Shown: positions 24,159-32,965, counted from the first letter of the stretch. The stretch is DNA of 43,894 nt from Lachnospiraceae bacterium (GCA_017543445.1 JAFYGB010000074.1:1-43894); one strand, 5' to 3'. The notes: generated by a model from the letters alone, not told the origin. Translations and numbers: made by a program.

Positions 24159-24845
24159 ATGCAAAACGACAAAATGGATGAGTATATCAAATTAAATATG
24201 AACGAGTATCTGCCCCTGCGCGATGTCGTGTTCAACACGTTGCGGCAGCTGATCCTGAAGGGTGAGCTCGCCCCGGGCGAGCGCCTCATGGAGGTAGCGC
24301 TGGCGACGCGTCTGGGCGTCAGCCGTACGCCGGTGCGCGAGGCGATCCGTAAGCTCGAACTGGAGGGCCTGGTGGTCAATATTCCCCGCCGCGGCGCGGA
24401 GGTGGCGCGGATCTCCGAGAAGAACCTGCGCGACGTGCTGGAGGTGCGTCGGACGCTGGAAGACCTGGCGGTGAGCCTGGCCTGCCGACGTATCACGGAG
24501 GAGAAACTGCTGGAACTGAAGCGGGCGAACTCCTATTTTGAACTTTCATTGTCCACGGACGATGCGACCACGATCGCTGAGGCGGATGAGAAGTTCCACG
24601 ACCTGATCTACCTCGCGACGCAGAACGACAAACTTCTGCAGCTGATGAACAACATCCGCGAGCAGATGTACCGCTACCGCCTGGAATATATTAAGGATGC
24701 GAATAAGCGGCGCGCCCTCGTCGCGGAGCATAAGGTGATCGTTTCCGCACTGGAGAAGGGGGACGAGGACGCGGCGCGGAAGGCAATGTGGAAGCACATC
24801 GAGAACCAGGAAGCGACCGTGGCGCAGAACCTTTCCTTTCAATAG
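24159..24845 (+). CDS. GntR-family transcriptional regulator (FadR/FCD subfamily)
   Basis: A 228-aa regulator. The winged helix-turn-helix at about 15-80 contains VFNTLRQLILKGELAPGERL and LGVSRTPVREAIRKLELEGL. It is followed by an FCD effector domain (VLEVRRTLEDLAVSLACRR, EADEKFHDLIYLATQN, AEHKVIVSALEKGDEDAARK) with the usual Asp/His metal-binding positions. The effector is unknown. The ribosome binding site is AAGGAG, 11 bp after ispE. It probably binds the palindrome at 23133-23147 and so controls its own operon. The stop is TAG, with the next start 11 bp later. Confidence 0.93.
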   Translation: MQNDKMDEYIKLNMNEYLPLRDVVFNTLRQLILKGELAPGERLMEVALATRLGVSRTPVREAIRKLELEGLVVNIPRRGAEVARISEKNLRDVLEVRRTLEDLAVSLACRRITEEKLLELKRANSYFELSLSTDDATTIAEADEKFHDLIYLATQNDKLLQLMNNIREQMYRYRLEYIKDANKRRALVAEHKVIVSALEKGDEDAARKAMWKHIENQEATVAQNLSFQ

Positions 24846-24856
24846 AGGTACCGGAC

Positions 24857-25321
24857 ATGTATGAGACTAAACGGTCGGCCGTGATCGATTTTCGGATCGC
24901 GACGCGGGTCGATGGAGCCGAGGAGATCACGGAGTATTCCGGCGATGCTTCCTGCGTGGAAACGGGCGGCGTGTATTATGCTTCGTTTGAGGAGCGGATC
25001 GAGGGCGCCGACGAGACGGTGCAGACGTTGCTGAAGGCGGAAGAGATCCTGGCGTTAAGCGGCGATAATCGCTGGAAACTGACACTGACGCGGCGGGGGC
25101 CCATCCGCACGAAGATGGAGTTTGTTACCGGGCAGGTCACACATTGCCCGTACCAGACGCCGGTCGGGGTGCTGATGTTCGACATCGAGACGCTGAGCAC
25201 TGCGTTCTCGCGGGATTACGACGGGGCCTATGCGGCGGCCGCCTACCGCGTGCTGCAGGATGACGTCGAGGTCTCACAGGCGGATTTTTCCCTGCGGATC
25301 ACCTACGTGGCGCAGGCGTGA
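24857..25321 (+). CDS. DUF1934 (YwiB-like) protein
   Basis: A 154-aa beta-rich protein matching the DUF1934 calycin-like barrel family. Supporting segments are YYASFEERIEGADETV, RRGPIRTKMEFVTGQ and YQTPVGVLMFDIETLS, and a final alternating strand FSLRITYV. The ATG at 24857 follows GAGGTACCGGAC; a longer in-frame start at 24788 would overlap the GntR gene and is rejected. It sits 11 bp after gntR in the ispE operon. The family's molecular role is unknown. Confidence 0.85.
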   Translation: MYETKRSAVIDFRIATRVDGAEEITEYSGDASCVETGGVYYASFEERIEGADETVQTLLKAEEILALSGDNRWKLTLTRRGPIRTKMEFVTGQVTHCPYQTPVGVLMFDIETLSTAFSRDYDGAYAAAAYRVLQDDVEVSQADFSLRITYVAQA

Positions 25322-25400
25322 AACGGGCGGCGCTGCGAACGTACATAATGTAATAACCCGTTCGAATGATGTCATTTTCCGCATTTTTTGCGGCGCGAAC

Positions 25401-25428
25401 TTGCATTTCCGGACGGATGAACTATAAT
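25401..25428 (+). promoter_or_regulatory. Sigma-A promoter of pgi
   Basis: TTGCAT (25401-25406), 16-bp spacer, TATAAT (25423-25428), 41 bp before the start at 25470. Confidence 0.7.
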
Positions 25429-25469
25429 GAAACTAATAGTAGAAATACTACAATTTAGGAGGCATGATC

Positions 25470-26816
25470 ATGAGTAAAGTTACATTTGATTATTCGAAAA
25501 CAGCAGGCGTGATCTCCGCGAAGGAAATCGAAAACATGAAGCCGATCATCGAGACGGCAAAGGCCACTCTGGTCAACAAGACCGGCGCGGGCAATGATTT
25601 CCTGGGTTGGATCGACCTGCCTGTCAACTACGATAAAGAGGAGTTTTCGCGCATTCAGGCGGCGGCAGCGAAGATCGCTTCCGACTCCGACGTGCTGATC
25701 GTCATCGGCATCGGCGGCTCCTACCTCGGCGCACGTGCGGCGATCGAGTTTTTGAGCAACAGCTTCTACAACAACCAGCCGAAGAGCGCACGCAAGACAC
25801 CCGAGATCTACTATGCGGGTAATTCCATCTCCGGCACCTACCTGAAGCACCTGTGCAAACTGGTCGAGGGTCGTGATTTTTCGGTCAATGTCATCTCCAA
25901 ATCCGGTACGACGACCGAGCCGGCCATCGCTTTCCGTATTTTCAAGAAGATGCTCGAGGATCGTTATGGCAAGGAAGGCGCTGCGAAGCGTATCTACGCG
26001 ACGACCGATAAGAGCCGCGGCGCGCTGAAGAAGCTGGCGACCGAAGAGGGTTACGAGACCTTCGTGGTTCCGGATGATGTTGGCGGACGTTTCTCCGTAT
26101 TGACCGCAGTCGGCCTGCTGCCGATCGCAGTATCCGGCGCAGACATCACGAAGCTGATGGAGGGCGCTGCATCGGGCCGTGAGGCTGCACTCAACCTGCC
26201 GTACGAGCAGAACGATGCGATGCTGTACGCAGCTGTCCGCAACATCCTGCTTCGCAAGGGTAAGAGCGTGGAGATCACCTGCAACTACGAGCCGAGCCTG
26301 CACTACATCGCAGAGTGGTGGAAGCAGTTGTTCGGTGAGAGCGAAGGTAAGGATCAGCGTGGTCTGTTCCCGGCTTCCGTCGATCTTACGACCGACCTGC
26401 ACTCCATGGGCCAGTTCATCCAGGACGGCGCGCGCATCATGTTCGAGACGGTTCTTTGCGTGGATACCCCGAAGGAAGACATCACCATCGAGGCTGAGCC
26501 TGTGGATCTGGACGGCCTGAACTACCTTGCAGGTAAGACCATGGATTTCGTCAACAAGTCCGCGATGAATGGTACCGTTCTGGCGCACACCGATGGCAAC
26601 GTTCCGAACCTGATGATCCACATCCCTGAGGAAAATGAATTCTTCCTGGGCCAGTTGTTCTATATGTATGAGTTCGCCTGCGGCGTAAGCGGTTACACTC
26701 TGGGTGTAAATCCGTTCGACCAGCCGGGTGTTGAGAGCTACAAGAAGAACATGTTCGCCCTGCTCGGTAAGCCGGGCTATGAGGCAGAGCGTGAAGTTCT
26801 GATGAAGAGATTATAA
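25470..26816 (+). CDS. pgi: Glucose-6-phosphate isomerase
   Basis: A 448-aa enzyme interconverting glucose 6-phosphate and fructose 6-phosphate in glycolysis. Phosphate-binding segments are [17 protein letters not shown] and [18 protein letters not shown]. Later signatures are [38 protein letters not shown] and [18 protein letters not shown]. The length is usual for the Firmicute type. The ATG at 25470 lies 7 bp from AGGAGG; the in-frame ATG at 25464 is too close to the ribosome binding site. Single gene with its own promoter and terminator. Confidence 0.97.
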   Translation: MSKVTFDYSKTAGVISAKEIENMKPIIETAKATLVNKTGAGNDFLGWIDLPVNYDKEEFSRIQAAAAKIASDSDVLIVIGIGGSYLGARAAIEFLSNSFYNNQPKSARKTPEIYYAGNSISGTYLKHLCKLVEGRDFSVNVISKSGTTTEPAIAFRIFKKMLEDRYGKEGAAKRIYATTDKSRGALKKLATEEGYETFVVPDDVGGRFSVLTAVGLLPIAVSGADITKLMEGAASGREAALNLPYEQNDAMLYAAVRNILLRKGKSVEITCNYEPSLHYIAEWWKQLFGESEGKDQRGLFPASVDLTTDLHSMGQFIQDGARIMFETVLCVDTPKEDITIEAEPVDLDGLNYLAGKTMDFVNKSAMNGTVLAHTDGNVPNLMIHIPEENEFFLGQLFYMYEFACGVSGYTLGVNPFDQPGVESYKKNMFALLGKPGYEAEREVLMKRL

Positions 26817-26848
26817 TTTCGTTCCGAATGTGGAACTTGTGAAACAGT

Positions 26849-26887
26849 CCGGACCCCGGAGCCGCAAGGCTTCGGGGTCCGGTTTTT
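26849..26887 (+). terminator. Terminator of pgi
   Basis: A 15-bp stem with one G-T pair (CCGGACCCCGGAGCC and 26868-26882), a GCAA tetraloop and TTTTT. Confidence 0.92.
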
Positions 26888-26919
26888 GTTCGGACACAAC
26901 GTTGAATTCATTACGTTTT

Positions 26920-27107
26920 TTGTGGAATTCCCTGTGGATTTTTGGTATAATTACAGTATACATCATGAGCGCATTGGCCGAGAGATAAAAGGCCGGGCGG
27001 ACAGAGAAAGACTAACTATTAAAAGTCAAGCAGAAAATGAGTTTTTTTGAAAAAAGTGCAGAAATGCATTTTAGATGGCCTGGGAGCAGGCATAAGCTCC
27101 AATCAGT
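26920..27107 (+). promoter_or_regulatory. Possible promoter and leader interrupted by the insertion sequence
   Basis: TATAAT at 26946-26951 has only weak -35 candidates (TGGAAT at 17 bp). The following 150 bp hold no gene. Near 27078-27100 two hairpins exclude each other: GCCTG with CAGGC, and GGAGC with GCTCC. This could be the old leader of the nuclease gene at 28600, now cut off by the IS110 element. Weak evidence. Confidence 0.3.
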
Positions 27108-27175
27108 ACCTTGAAAACCGCATGACAAACAGAGCATCTTTTCAGGTGCTCGAATAGTGTATGGGAAAGAAACGG

Positions 27176-28345
27176 TTATTTTCGATAGGATTCGCCGGTC
27201 AGCTCCATGCGATAGATTGTGCGCACCAGCTTCTTCGCAGCGTGTGAGACGGCAACGTTGTAATGCTTGCCTTCACACAACTTCTTTGCAAGGTAAGCGG
27301 CAAATTGTTCATCCCACTTGCAGACAAACTTCGTTGCGTTAAACAATGCGTAGCGAAGGTATCGGGAGCCGCGCTTCTCCATGTGAGAATGGCTGGATAG
27401 CAGTTGTCCCGACTGATAGGTTGACGGCGACATGCCTGCATAAGCCAGTATCCGGTCTGCGTCGTCAAAACGGGAAAAATCGCCGATTTCGCCGAGTATT
27501 ATTGCACCCATGCGGTAGCTGATACCCGGAATCGTCATGATGGGGGAATTACACCTGTCCATGGTTTTCCTGATGGACAGTTCGATCTCGTTTATTTCGT
27601 CTGTAAGGACTTCGATCAGTCGGATCGTATGTCGCAGTTCCATGGATTTGGAAGGCATCACGGAACCAATGGATGAACGTGCGACATCACGCAGCTCAAT
27701 GGCCTTGTCGCGTCCGTAACGGCCTCTGGAGGCAGTCTCCAAAAGGTTCTTAAGGTGGGTCAGGTGACACGCGGCAACGTGGGATGCACCGGGAAGTTCT
27801 TTAAGCAGCGCGTAGACGGAGGCCATGTGCAAGGTTGGGAACAAATGCTCCAATTCGGGGAACAGGATGTTTACCAGACGGGCGACGGAACTTTTCAGCT
27901 TTGCCCGTTCCTGAACTTTGTCAAAACGATAGCGGGATAGTGACTTTAAATCCTCGTTGTGGTATGATGTATCCGAGTAGGGCTTGAGAGTCTTATCGGT
28001 GATTAACATCATTGCAATCGAACTGGCATCGACTTTATCCGTTTTCGTCTTTCTAAGGCTTTGACCTTTTCTGTAAAGATTAGTGTGTAACGGGTTGATA
28101 ACGAAGGTGGTCAGACCTTTATCAATGAGCGAACCCAGAAGGTTGAGTGAGTAGTGGCCGGTTGCTTCAAGTCCTACTTTTATTTCGGAATTGCCCCCCC
28201 TCACGGAATTCAGCCTTTCGTACAGTTCGCCGAAGCCAGTCTGATTGTTTTGGATGGTGAAGATCGGGAAAAGTTTTTCGGCGTTCGAATCCAGGATACA
28301 GCAGTCGTGCTTGTTCTTTGCAACATCAATGCCTACGTAGATCAT
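27176..28345 (-). CDS. IS110-family DEDD transposase (bridge-RNA type recombinase)
   Basis: A 389-aa recombinase. The RuvC-like DEDD domain is at the N terminus: Asp in YVGIDVAKNKHD, Glu in VGLEATGHYS, and Asp residues in KTDKVDASSIAMM. The Transposase_20 domain (IS116/IS110/IS902) is at about 255-350: TIPGISYRMGAIILGEIGDF, LAYAGMSPSTYQSG, and the serine-containing HSHMEKRGSRYLRYAL. All key residues look intact and the gene has no frameshift, so it may be active. The ATG at 28345 is preceded by AGGAGG; a longer start at 28423 is rejected. In the IS110 group this enzyme works with a bridge RNA encoded upstream of the transposase gene. Confidence 0.93.
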   Translation of the reverse strand: MIYVGIDVAKNKHDCCILDSNAEKLFPIFTIQNNQTGFGELYERLNSVRGGNSEIKVGLEATGHYSLNLLGSLIDKGLTTFVINPLHTNLYRKGQSLRKTKTDKVDASSIAMMLITDKTLKPYSDTSYHNEDLKSLSRYRFDKVQERAKLKSSVARLVNILFPELEHLFPTLHMASVYALLKELPGASHVAACHLTHLKNLLETASRGRYGRDKAIELRDVARSSIGSVMPSKSMELRHTIRLIEVLTDEINEIELSIRKTMDRCNSPIMTIPGISYRMGAIILGEIGDFSRFDDADRILAYAGMSPSTYQSGQLLSSHSHMEKRGSRYLRYALFNATKFVCKWDEQFAAYLAKKLCEGKHYNVAVSHAAKKLVRTIYRMELTGESYRK

Positions 28346-28531
28346 TTGGGAAAACCTCCTTTTGGTAGTTTGATGCCGTCTTGGATCCACAGGGCTCTTT
28401 GCCGTCGTAACCTCGTTCCACATAAACCGTCATGCGGTATCTAACTGATTAACAATGTAACAAAGAGGCTGTGGTTGGAGCCTTTCTGCAACCGTCCATG
28501 CGGTAGGAGACTAATACCAAGCCACAGCATC
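28346..28531 (-). ncRNA. Candidate IS110 bridge RNA region
   Basis: The non-coding stretch upstream of the transposase is strongly structured. On the minus strand GCTGTGGCTTGG (28528-28517) pairs with CCAACCACAGC (28478-28468), enclosing a 38-base loop. Two near copies of an ACCG-hairpin occur: ACCGCATGGACGGT (28504-28491) inside that loop and ACCGCATGACGGT (28438-28426) further on. A TATGCT box (28543-28538) lies about 7 bp before the first stem. The two loop regions are in the right place and order for target- and donor-binding loops. Guide pairing to the flanks was not established. Confidence 0.4.
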
Positions 28532-28599
28532 TTTAACAGCATACCCTAACCTTGGGAAAAGGTAAAGAAGGGGTATGACTATATAATACGAGGGATACT

Positions 28600-30228
28600 A
28601 TGAAATTAACATTTATCGGAGCGGATCACGAAGTCACCGGTTCCATGCACCTTTTGGAAGCTTGCGGAAAGACGATCTTAGTGGATTGCGGTATGGAGCA
28701 GGGGCAGAACCTGTATGAAAATGCGCCGCTGCCTGTGAAGTACTCGGATGTGGATTACATCCTGCTGACACACGCACACATTGACCACGCAGGAATGATC
28801 CCGTACGCCTATAAGTACGGGTTCCACGGCGAAGTCATCTGCACGGACGCGACGAAGGATCTGTCGAACATCATGCTGCGTGACAGCGCGCACATCCAAG
28901 AGAGTGAGGCGGAGCTGAAGAACCGTAAGGGGCGGCGCGCCGGAAAGTCGGAGGTCGTGCCGATCTACGATCTGAACGACGCTGCGGGCGTGCTGGAGCA
29001 TTTCGTCGGCGTGCAGTACAACGCGTTTGTCGACCTCGCTGATGGGCTACGCATTCGCTTCATCGATGCCGGACACCTGCTGGGTTCCGCGTGCATCGAA
29101 GTATACATTACCGAGGGCGATGTTTCGAAGAAAATCGTTTTCTCGGGCGACATTGGCAACGATGATAAGCCGCTGATCCGCAACCCGCATTACATCAGCG
29201 AGGCGGACTATGTTGTGATGGAGTCTACCTATGGAAATCGCCTGCATGGCGAGGTCTACGACCATGTGTCCGACCTGGCGCGCATTATCCAGGAGACCCT
29301 CGATCGCCGCGGAAACGTGGTTCTGCCGGCATTTGCCGTGGGACGTACGCAGGAATTGCTCTACCTGATCCGGCACATCAAGCAGGATGGACTGGTGAAG
29401 GGGCACGACGGCTTCCCGGTCTATGTGGACAGCCCGCTTGCAGTCGAAGCGACCGCAGTATTTCATGATAATCTGAAGGATTGCTTCGATGATGAGACGC
29501 GCGCATTGGTGGAGCAGGGGATCAACCCGATCACATTTCCAAACTTACATCTGTCCGTATCGGCGGATGAATCGAAGGCGATCAATTTCGACACCGAGCC
29601 GAAGGTCATCATTTCGGCGGCGGGCATGTGCGACGCCGGCCGCATCCGGCATCACTTGAAGCATAATCTGTGGCGGTCGGAGTGCAGCGTCGTGTTCGCC
29701 GGCTATCAGGCGGCCGGAACGCTGGGGCGCGTGCTTTTGGACGGCGAGGAGAACGTGAAGATCTTCGGCGAGGAGATCCGCGTTCGCGCGCACATCGAGA
29801 TGATGAAGGATATGTCTTCGCACGCAGACCAGGCAGGCTTGCTCAATTGGATCGAACACTATTCGCCGAGACCCGCGCGTGTTTTCCTGACGCACGGAAC
29901 CGACGAGTCCATGGAGACCCTGTCCGGCCTCATTAAGGAACTCACGGGCTGCAAGGTGGAGGCACCGTATTCAGGATCGATCTTCGACCTGGCGACGAAC
30001 GCTTGGGTGAAACTCGAAGTACCCATGCCGATCCCCGGAACTCCCGCTGCCGAGACAAAGGACAGAAAGAAGAAAGAGAAACGCCGCAAGGATACCGCCT
30101 TCGACGGACTTGTGGCAGCCTACGAGAAACTTCGCGTCGCTGTGGAAGCCAACAAAAACGGCGCCAACAAAGATCTGGCGGCCTTCACCAGCCAGCTAGA
30201 AAACTTGTATACAAAGTGGATGCGATAG
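28600..30228 (+). CDS. Metallo-beta-lactamase/beta-CASP RNase-type nuclease
   Basis: A 542-aa protein. The metallo-beta-lactamase domain starts at residue 1 (MKLTFIGADHEVTGSMHLLE), with the zinc motif THAHIDHAG (His58, His60, Asp62, His63), later DAGHLLGSA and FSGDIGNDDKPL. The beta-CASP cap has YVVMESTYGNRLHG, FAVGRTQELLYLI and VIISAAGMCDAGRIRHHL. Then comes a C-terminal motif with SSHADQAGL and VFLTHGTDES, and a basic tail of about 60 residues (DRKKKEKRRKD). The family includes CPSF73-like and other RNA-processing exonucleases (COG1236). It is not RNase J. A -10 box TATAAT lies at 28582-28587 with no good -35, possibly because the IS110 element inserted just upstream. Confidence 0.92.
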   Translation: MKLTFIGADHEVTGSMHLLEACGKTILVDCGMEQGQNLYENAPLPVKYSDVDYILLTHAHIDHAGMIPYAYKYGFHGEVICTDATKDLSNIMLRDSAHIQESEAELKNRKGRRAGKSEVVPIYDLNDAAGVLEHFVGVQYNAFVDLADGLRIRFIDAGHLLGSACIEVYITEGDVSKKIVFSGDIGNDDKPLIRNPHYISEADYVVMESTYGNRLHGEVYDHVSDLARIIQETLDRRGNVVLPAFAVGRTQELLYLIRHIKQDGLVKGHDGFPVYVDSPLAVEATAVFHDNLKDCFDDETRALVEQGINPITFPNLHLSVSADESKAINFDTEPKVIISAAGMCDAGRIRHHLKHNLWRSECSVVFAGYQAAGTLGRVLLDGEENVKIFGEEIRVRAHIEMMKDMSSHADQAGLLNWIEHYSPRPARVFLTHGTDESMETLSGLIKELTGCKVEAPYSGSIFDLATNAWVKLEVPMPIPGTPAAETKDRKKKEKRRKDTAFDGLVAAYEKLRVAVEANKNGANKDLAAFTSQLENLYTKWMR

Positions 30229-30270
30229 AGGCTCACTTATGATATTATAGAAATAAAGAGAGATAGAAAC

Positions 30271-30307
30271 CCAAGCGCCGGGTCCGTTATACGGACCCGG
30301 CGCTTGG
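30271..30307. terminator. Bidirectional terminator hairpin
   Basis: A perfect 17-bp stem (CCAAGCGCCGGGTCCGT and 30291-30307) with a TAT loop, between the converging nuclease gene and the small minus-strand gene. T tracts are short on both sides. Confidence 0.8.
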
Positions 30308-30384
30308 GGGCTTTGGAAGTCAAACATGCGGCTGATCAGCTTTCTGAAGCAAAAAACCGGAGCATGGTTCATGCTCCGGTAGGT

Positions 30385-30657
30385 CTAACATATATCTTCT
30401 TCGATGACGTGGATCTCGAGGTAGTCAAAGGGAATCTTCTCGATGAAACTGTCCGCGCGGAATCGCGTCTTGGAGGTTTTTTTGAATTCTTCGATGTTGG
30501 AATTCAGCCAGATGGGGACGGGCAGGTCGAACTGCTGGCACGCGGCCGAAAGCGCCGCGTAGATCTTTCGCGTGCGGTTCAGGTCGGACGCGTCCTCGAT
30601 GGTCGTATCGTTTACCAGACGGTTGTTGTTTATGATCTTGCACCACATGCGAAACAT
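30385..30657 (-). CDS. Small conserved hypothetical protein
   Basis: A 90-aa protein (MFRMWCKIINNNRLVNDTTI, later RTRKIYAALSAACQQFDLPV and FDYLEIHVIEED). I recall near relatives in many Lachnospiraceae with the same pattern (IWLxxNIxxFKK, TRFxxDSFIExIxFDYLEI), but no assigned function. The ATG at 30657 is chosen because it lies 7 bp from AGGAGG; the ATG at 30663 is too close. There is no membrane helix or signal peptide. Confidence 0.75.
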   Translation of the reverse strand: MFRMWCKIINNNRLVNDTTIEDASDLNRTRKIYAALSAACQQFDLPVPIWLNSNIEEFKKTSKTRFRADSFIEKIPFDYLEIHVIEEDIC

Positions 30658-30748
30658 AGGCATACCTCCTTGAAAACTGGCGAGTGAACTGAGGGCTGTA
30701 ACTTCATAAAGGATATGCGGTCTGTACACTCGCGATGACGTCCTAAAC

Positions 30749-30777
30749 AGTGTAACAAATAATTCGGAAAATGTCTA
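30749..30777 (-). promoter_or_regulatory. Promoter of the small conserved gene
   Basis: On the minus strand TAGACA (30777-30772), 17-bp spacer, TACACT (30754-30749), about 92 bp before the ATG at 30657. The rest of the 340-bp gap holds only this and the promoter at 30882. Confidence 0.55.
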
Positions 30778-30881
30778 GAAGTCTTGCTGACTATAAAACT
30801 GCGGGGTGCAGGAAAAATTATAGCCGGGTAACCGACGAAGCATACATACCACGGCTCAGAACTGTGGTACAGTGTGGACGC

Positions 30882-30910
30882 TTGCAAGCGGGCATGATCT
30901 GTGATACAAT
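30882..30910 (+). promoter_or_regulatory. Promoter of the TIGR01440 gene
   Basis: TTGCAA (30882-30887), 17-bp spacer, TACAAT (30905-30910), 88 bp before the ATG at 30999. Confidence 0.65.
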
Positions 30911-30998
30911 CAGAGAGGTTTCCGCATAGTGTATCAACGGGAAATTGAATTGGCCGCGTCGAGATGTAGAGGCGCGATCGTGTCAGGAGGCTTGAGCT

Positions 30999-31574
30999 AT
31001 GACTGAGCAAGAAGAAGTTTTGAATTTGGAAGAGATCGCGCTACAGGCGCGTACAGTTTTATTGCAGCTTTTGAAGGTTGCGAAGGCTTCGGAGGGTGAC
31101 CTTTTGGTAGTTGGTTGTTCTTCGAGCGAGGTGTGTGGGCAGAAGATCGGCACCGCATCGTCCGGCGAGGTAGGCCGCGTGATCTTTGAAGCATTATACA
31201 AAACAGCGAGCGAGAACGGGCTGTTTATCGCGGCACAGTGCTGCGAGCATCTGAACCGCGCATTGATCATGGAGAAGAAGGTCGCAAAGGCGTTTGGTTA
31301 TCCGATCGTGAATGTTCGTCCTCAGAAGAAGGCAGGTGGTTCGTTTGCGACTGCGGCATTTGAAACCCTGACTGAACCGGTGGCGGTAGAGCATGTGAAG
31401 GCGGCGCTCGGCATCGATATTGGCGACACGCTGATCGGCATGCATTTGCAGGACGTGGCGGTGCCGGTGCGTACTGCGCAGAAGACGATCGGCGACGCAC
31501 ATGTGGTTTGCGCGCGTACGCGTGCGAAATTCATCGGAGGCGGCCGCGCAATCTATAACGAGGATTTGATGTAA
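30999..31574 (+). CDS. TIGR01440/DUF436 family protein (YwlG-like)
   Basis: A 191-aa cytoplasmic protein matching DUF436/TIGR01440, the family of Bacillus YwlG, with near-usual length. Conserved segments are LLVVGCSSSEVCGQKIGTAS, AAQCCEHLNRALIMEK, VNVRPQKKAGGSFATAAFET and GMHLQDVAVPVR. The several Cys and His residues in the second segment hint at an enzymatic or metal site, but no activity is established. Ribosome binding site AGGAGG. Confidence 0.92.
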   Translation: MTEQEEVLNLEEIALQARTVLLQLLKVAKASEGDLLVVGCSSSEVCGQKIGTASSGEVGRVIFEALYKTASENGLFIAAQCCEHLNRALIMEKKVAKAFGYPIVNVRPQKKAGGSFATAAFETLTEPVAVEHVKAALGIDIGDTLIGMHLQDVAVPVRTAQKTIGDAHVVCARTRAKFIGGGRAIYNEDLM

Positions 31575-31671
31575 GGTCACTGCCGCAAGGCTGAAAAAGC
31601 AACAAGATAGATAACCTCTAGGTGTAGAGACCGATGGTATCATAAGGAAAACAAGCAAATAAGGAGTAGAC

Positions 31672-32901
31672 ATGAATTATCAGGAAGCATTGAATAAGCT
31701 GAAGGAGTATGGATCACAGGAGCATGTGTTGAAATATTTTGATCAGCTTACGGAGACGCAGCAGGCGGAGCTGCTGAAGCAGATCGAGGCGACGGATTTT
31801 GCGCCGCTGCTGTTGGCGAAGGATAAGGAGCACCAGGCGCAGAAGGGCGTGATCACGCCGCTTGCGGCACTGCAGTTGAACCAGATCGCAGAGGAGCGCG
31901 AGAAGTTCGAGAAGATCGGTCTGGATGCGATCCGTGCAGGAAAGGTCGGCGCGGTATTGTTGGCCGGCGGCATGGGTACGCGCCTTGGTTCGGACGCTCC
32001 GAAGGGCATGTACAACATCGGCGAGACAAAGGATGTATTTATCTTCCAGCGGATCATCGAGAACCTGCAGGACGTGGTGCGCGCGGCGCAGACCCCGATC
32101 CATCTCTTCGTCATGACCAGTGATAAGAATAACGATGTGACCATCGCATTCTTCAAGGAGAAGAATTACTTCGGTTACGATCCGGCATACGTGCATTTCT
32201 TCATTCAGGAGATGGCGCCCGCGTCGGATTATGAGGGCCGTGTTTATATGGAAGAGTCGTGGAAGATCGCGACCAGCCCGAATGGTAACGGCGGCTGGTA
32301 TGGTTCCATGGCGCGCTGCGGCATGCTCGACATCGTGGAGCAGGCCGGCATCGAATGGCTGAACGTATTTGCCGTGGACAATGTATTGCAGCGGATCGCG
32401 GATCCGGTATTCGTCGGAGCGACCATCGCCCGCGACTGTGTGGTTGGTTCGAAGGTCGTTCGCAAGGCGGCGCCGGACGAGAAGGTCGGCGTAATGTGCC
32501 TCGAAGACGGTCGCCCGTCCATCGTGGAATACTACGAGCTCACTGAGGAACTGATGAATGCGAAGGACGAAAATGGCGATCCTGCGTATAATTTCGGCGT
32601 GATCCTGAACTACCTGTTCCGCGAAGATAAACTGCGCGAGATCATGAATAAGAACATGCCGCTCCACATCGTGGAGAAGAAGATCCCGCATATCGACGAG
32701 AACGGAGAGCACATCGAGCCGAAGAGTCCGAATGGTTATAAGTACGAGACGCTGGTTCTGGACATGATCCACCTGTTGGACTCCTGCCTGCCGTTCGAAG
32801 TGGTTCGCGAGCACGAATTCGCCCCAATCAAAAATAAGACCGGCGTGGATTCCGTGGAAAGCGCAAAAGAACTCTGCAAAAAGAACGGAATAGTGTTATA
32901 A
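31672..32901 (+). CDS. UDPGP-type UDP-sugar pyrophosphorylase
   Basis: A 409-aa nucleotidyltransferase of the eukaryote-like UDPGP family (UAP1/UGP type), which makes UDP-N-acetylglucosamine or UDP-glucose from UTP and the sugar 1-phosphate. The nucleotide loop is VLLAGGMGTRLGSDAPKGMY. Other family motifs are HLFVMTSDKNNDVTIAFF, SPNGNGGWYGSM, WLNVFAVDNVLQRIADPVF, EYYELTEELMNAKDENGD and FNFGVILN-like (YNFGVILNYLF). The N-terminal 90 residues are helical as in UAP1. Which sugar it uses cannot be decided here. Its gene ends 5 bp before a REP-type palindrome. Confidence 0.9.
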   Translation: MNYQEALNKLKEYGSQEHVLKYFDQLTETQQAELLKQIEATDFAPLLLAKDKEHQAQKGVITPLAALQLNQIAEEREKFEKIGLDAIRAGKVGAVLLAGGMGTRLGSDAPKGMYNIGETKDVFIFQRIIENLQDVVRAAQTPIHLFVMTSDKNNDVTIAFFKEKNYFGYDPAYVHFFIQEMAPASDYEGRVYMEESWKIATSPNGNGGWYGSMARCGMLDIVEQAGIEWLNVFAVDNVLQRIADPVFVGATIARDCVVGSKVVRKAAPDEKVGVMCLEDGRPSIVEYYELTEELMNAKDENGDPAYNFGVILNYLFREDKLREIMNKNMPLHIVEKKIPHIDENGEHIEPKSPNGYKYETLVLDMIHLLDSCLPFEVVREHEFAPIKNKTGVDSVESAKELCKKNGIVL

Positions 32902-32906
32902 CGAGC

Positions 32907-32965
32907 GTGACAATGGGGACGGTTCTTTCTGTCACGGTGACAGAAAGAACCGTCCCCACTGTCAC
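32907..32965. repeat. REP-like inverted dimer, near-perfect 29-bp hairpin
   Basis: GTGACAATGGGGACGGTTCT and nine further bases pair with 32937-32965 across one central base, with a single mismatch. It contains GGGGACGGTTCTTTCTGTCA in both orientations. Related copies are at 19861, 35187 and 38025. It may act as a weak terminator or mRNA 3'-end protector for the upstream gene. Confidence 0.85.

Larger units (their letters stand above)
27108..28554 (-). mobile_element. IS110-family insertion sequence (provisional borders)
   Basis: One transposase gene on the minus strand, a short 3' non-coding end and a 5' non-coding end of about 200 bp. Borders are provisional. ACCTTG occurs at both sides (27108-27113 and 28549-28554), which fits the short shared core left by IS110 recombination and gives a unit of about 1441 bp. 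There are no long terminal inverted repeats, as expected for the family. The element separates pgi from the beta-CASP nuclease gene. Confidence 0.6.

Noticed and set aside
25455-26621. 388-codon open frame opposite pgi
   Set aside because: Antisense of a well-supported gene; no start signals or motifs.
31714-32814. 366-codon open frame opposite the UDP-sugar pyrophosphorylase
   Set aside because: Antisense of a clear enzyme gene, with a Leu/His/Arg-rich translation.
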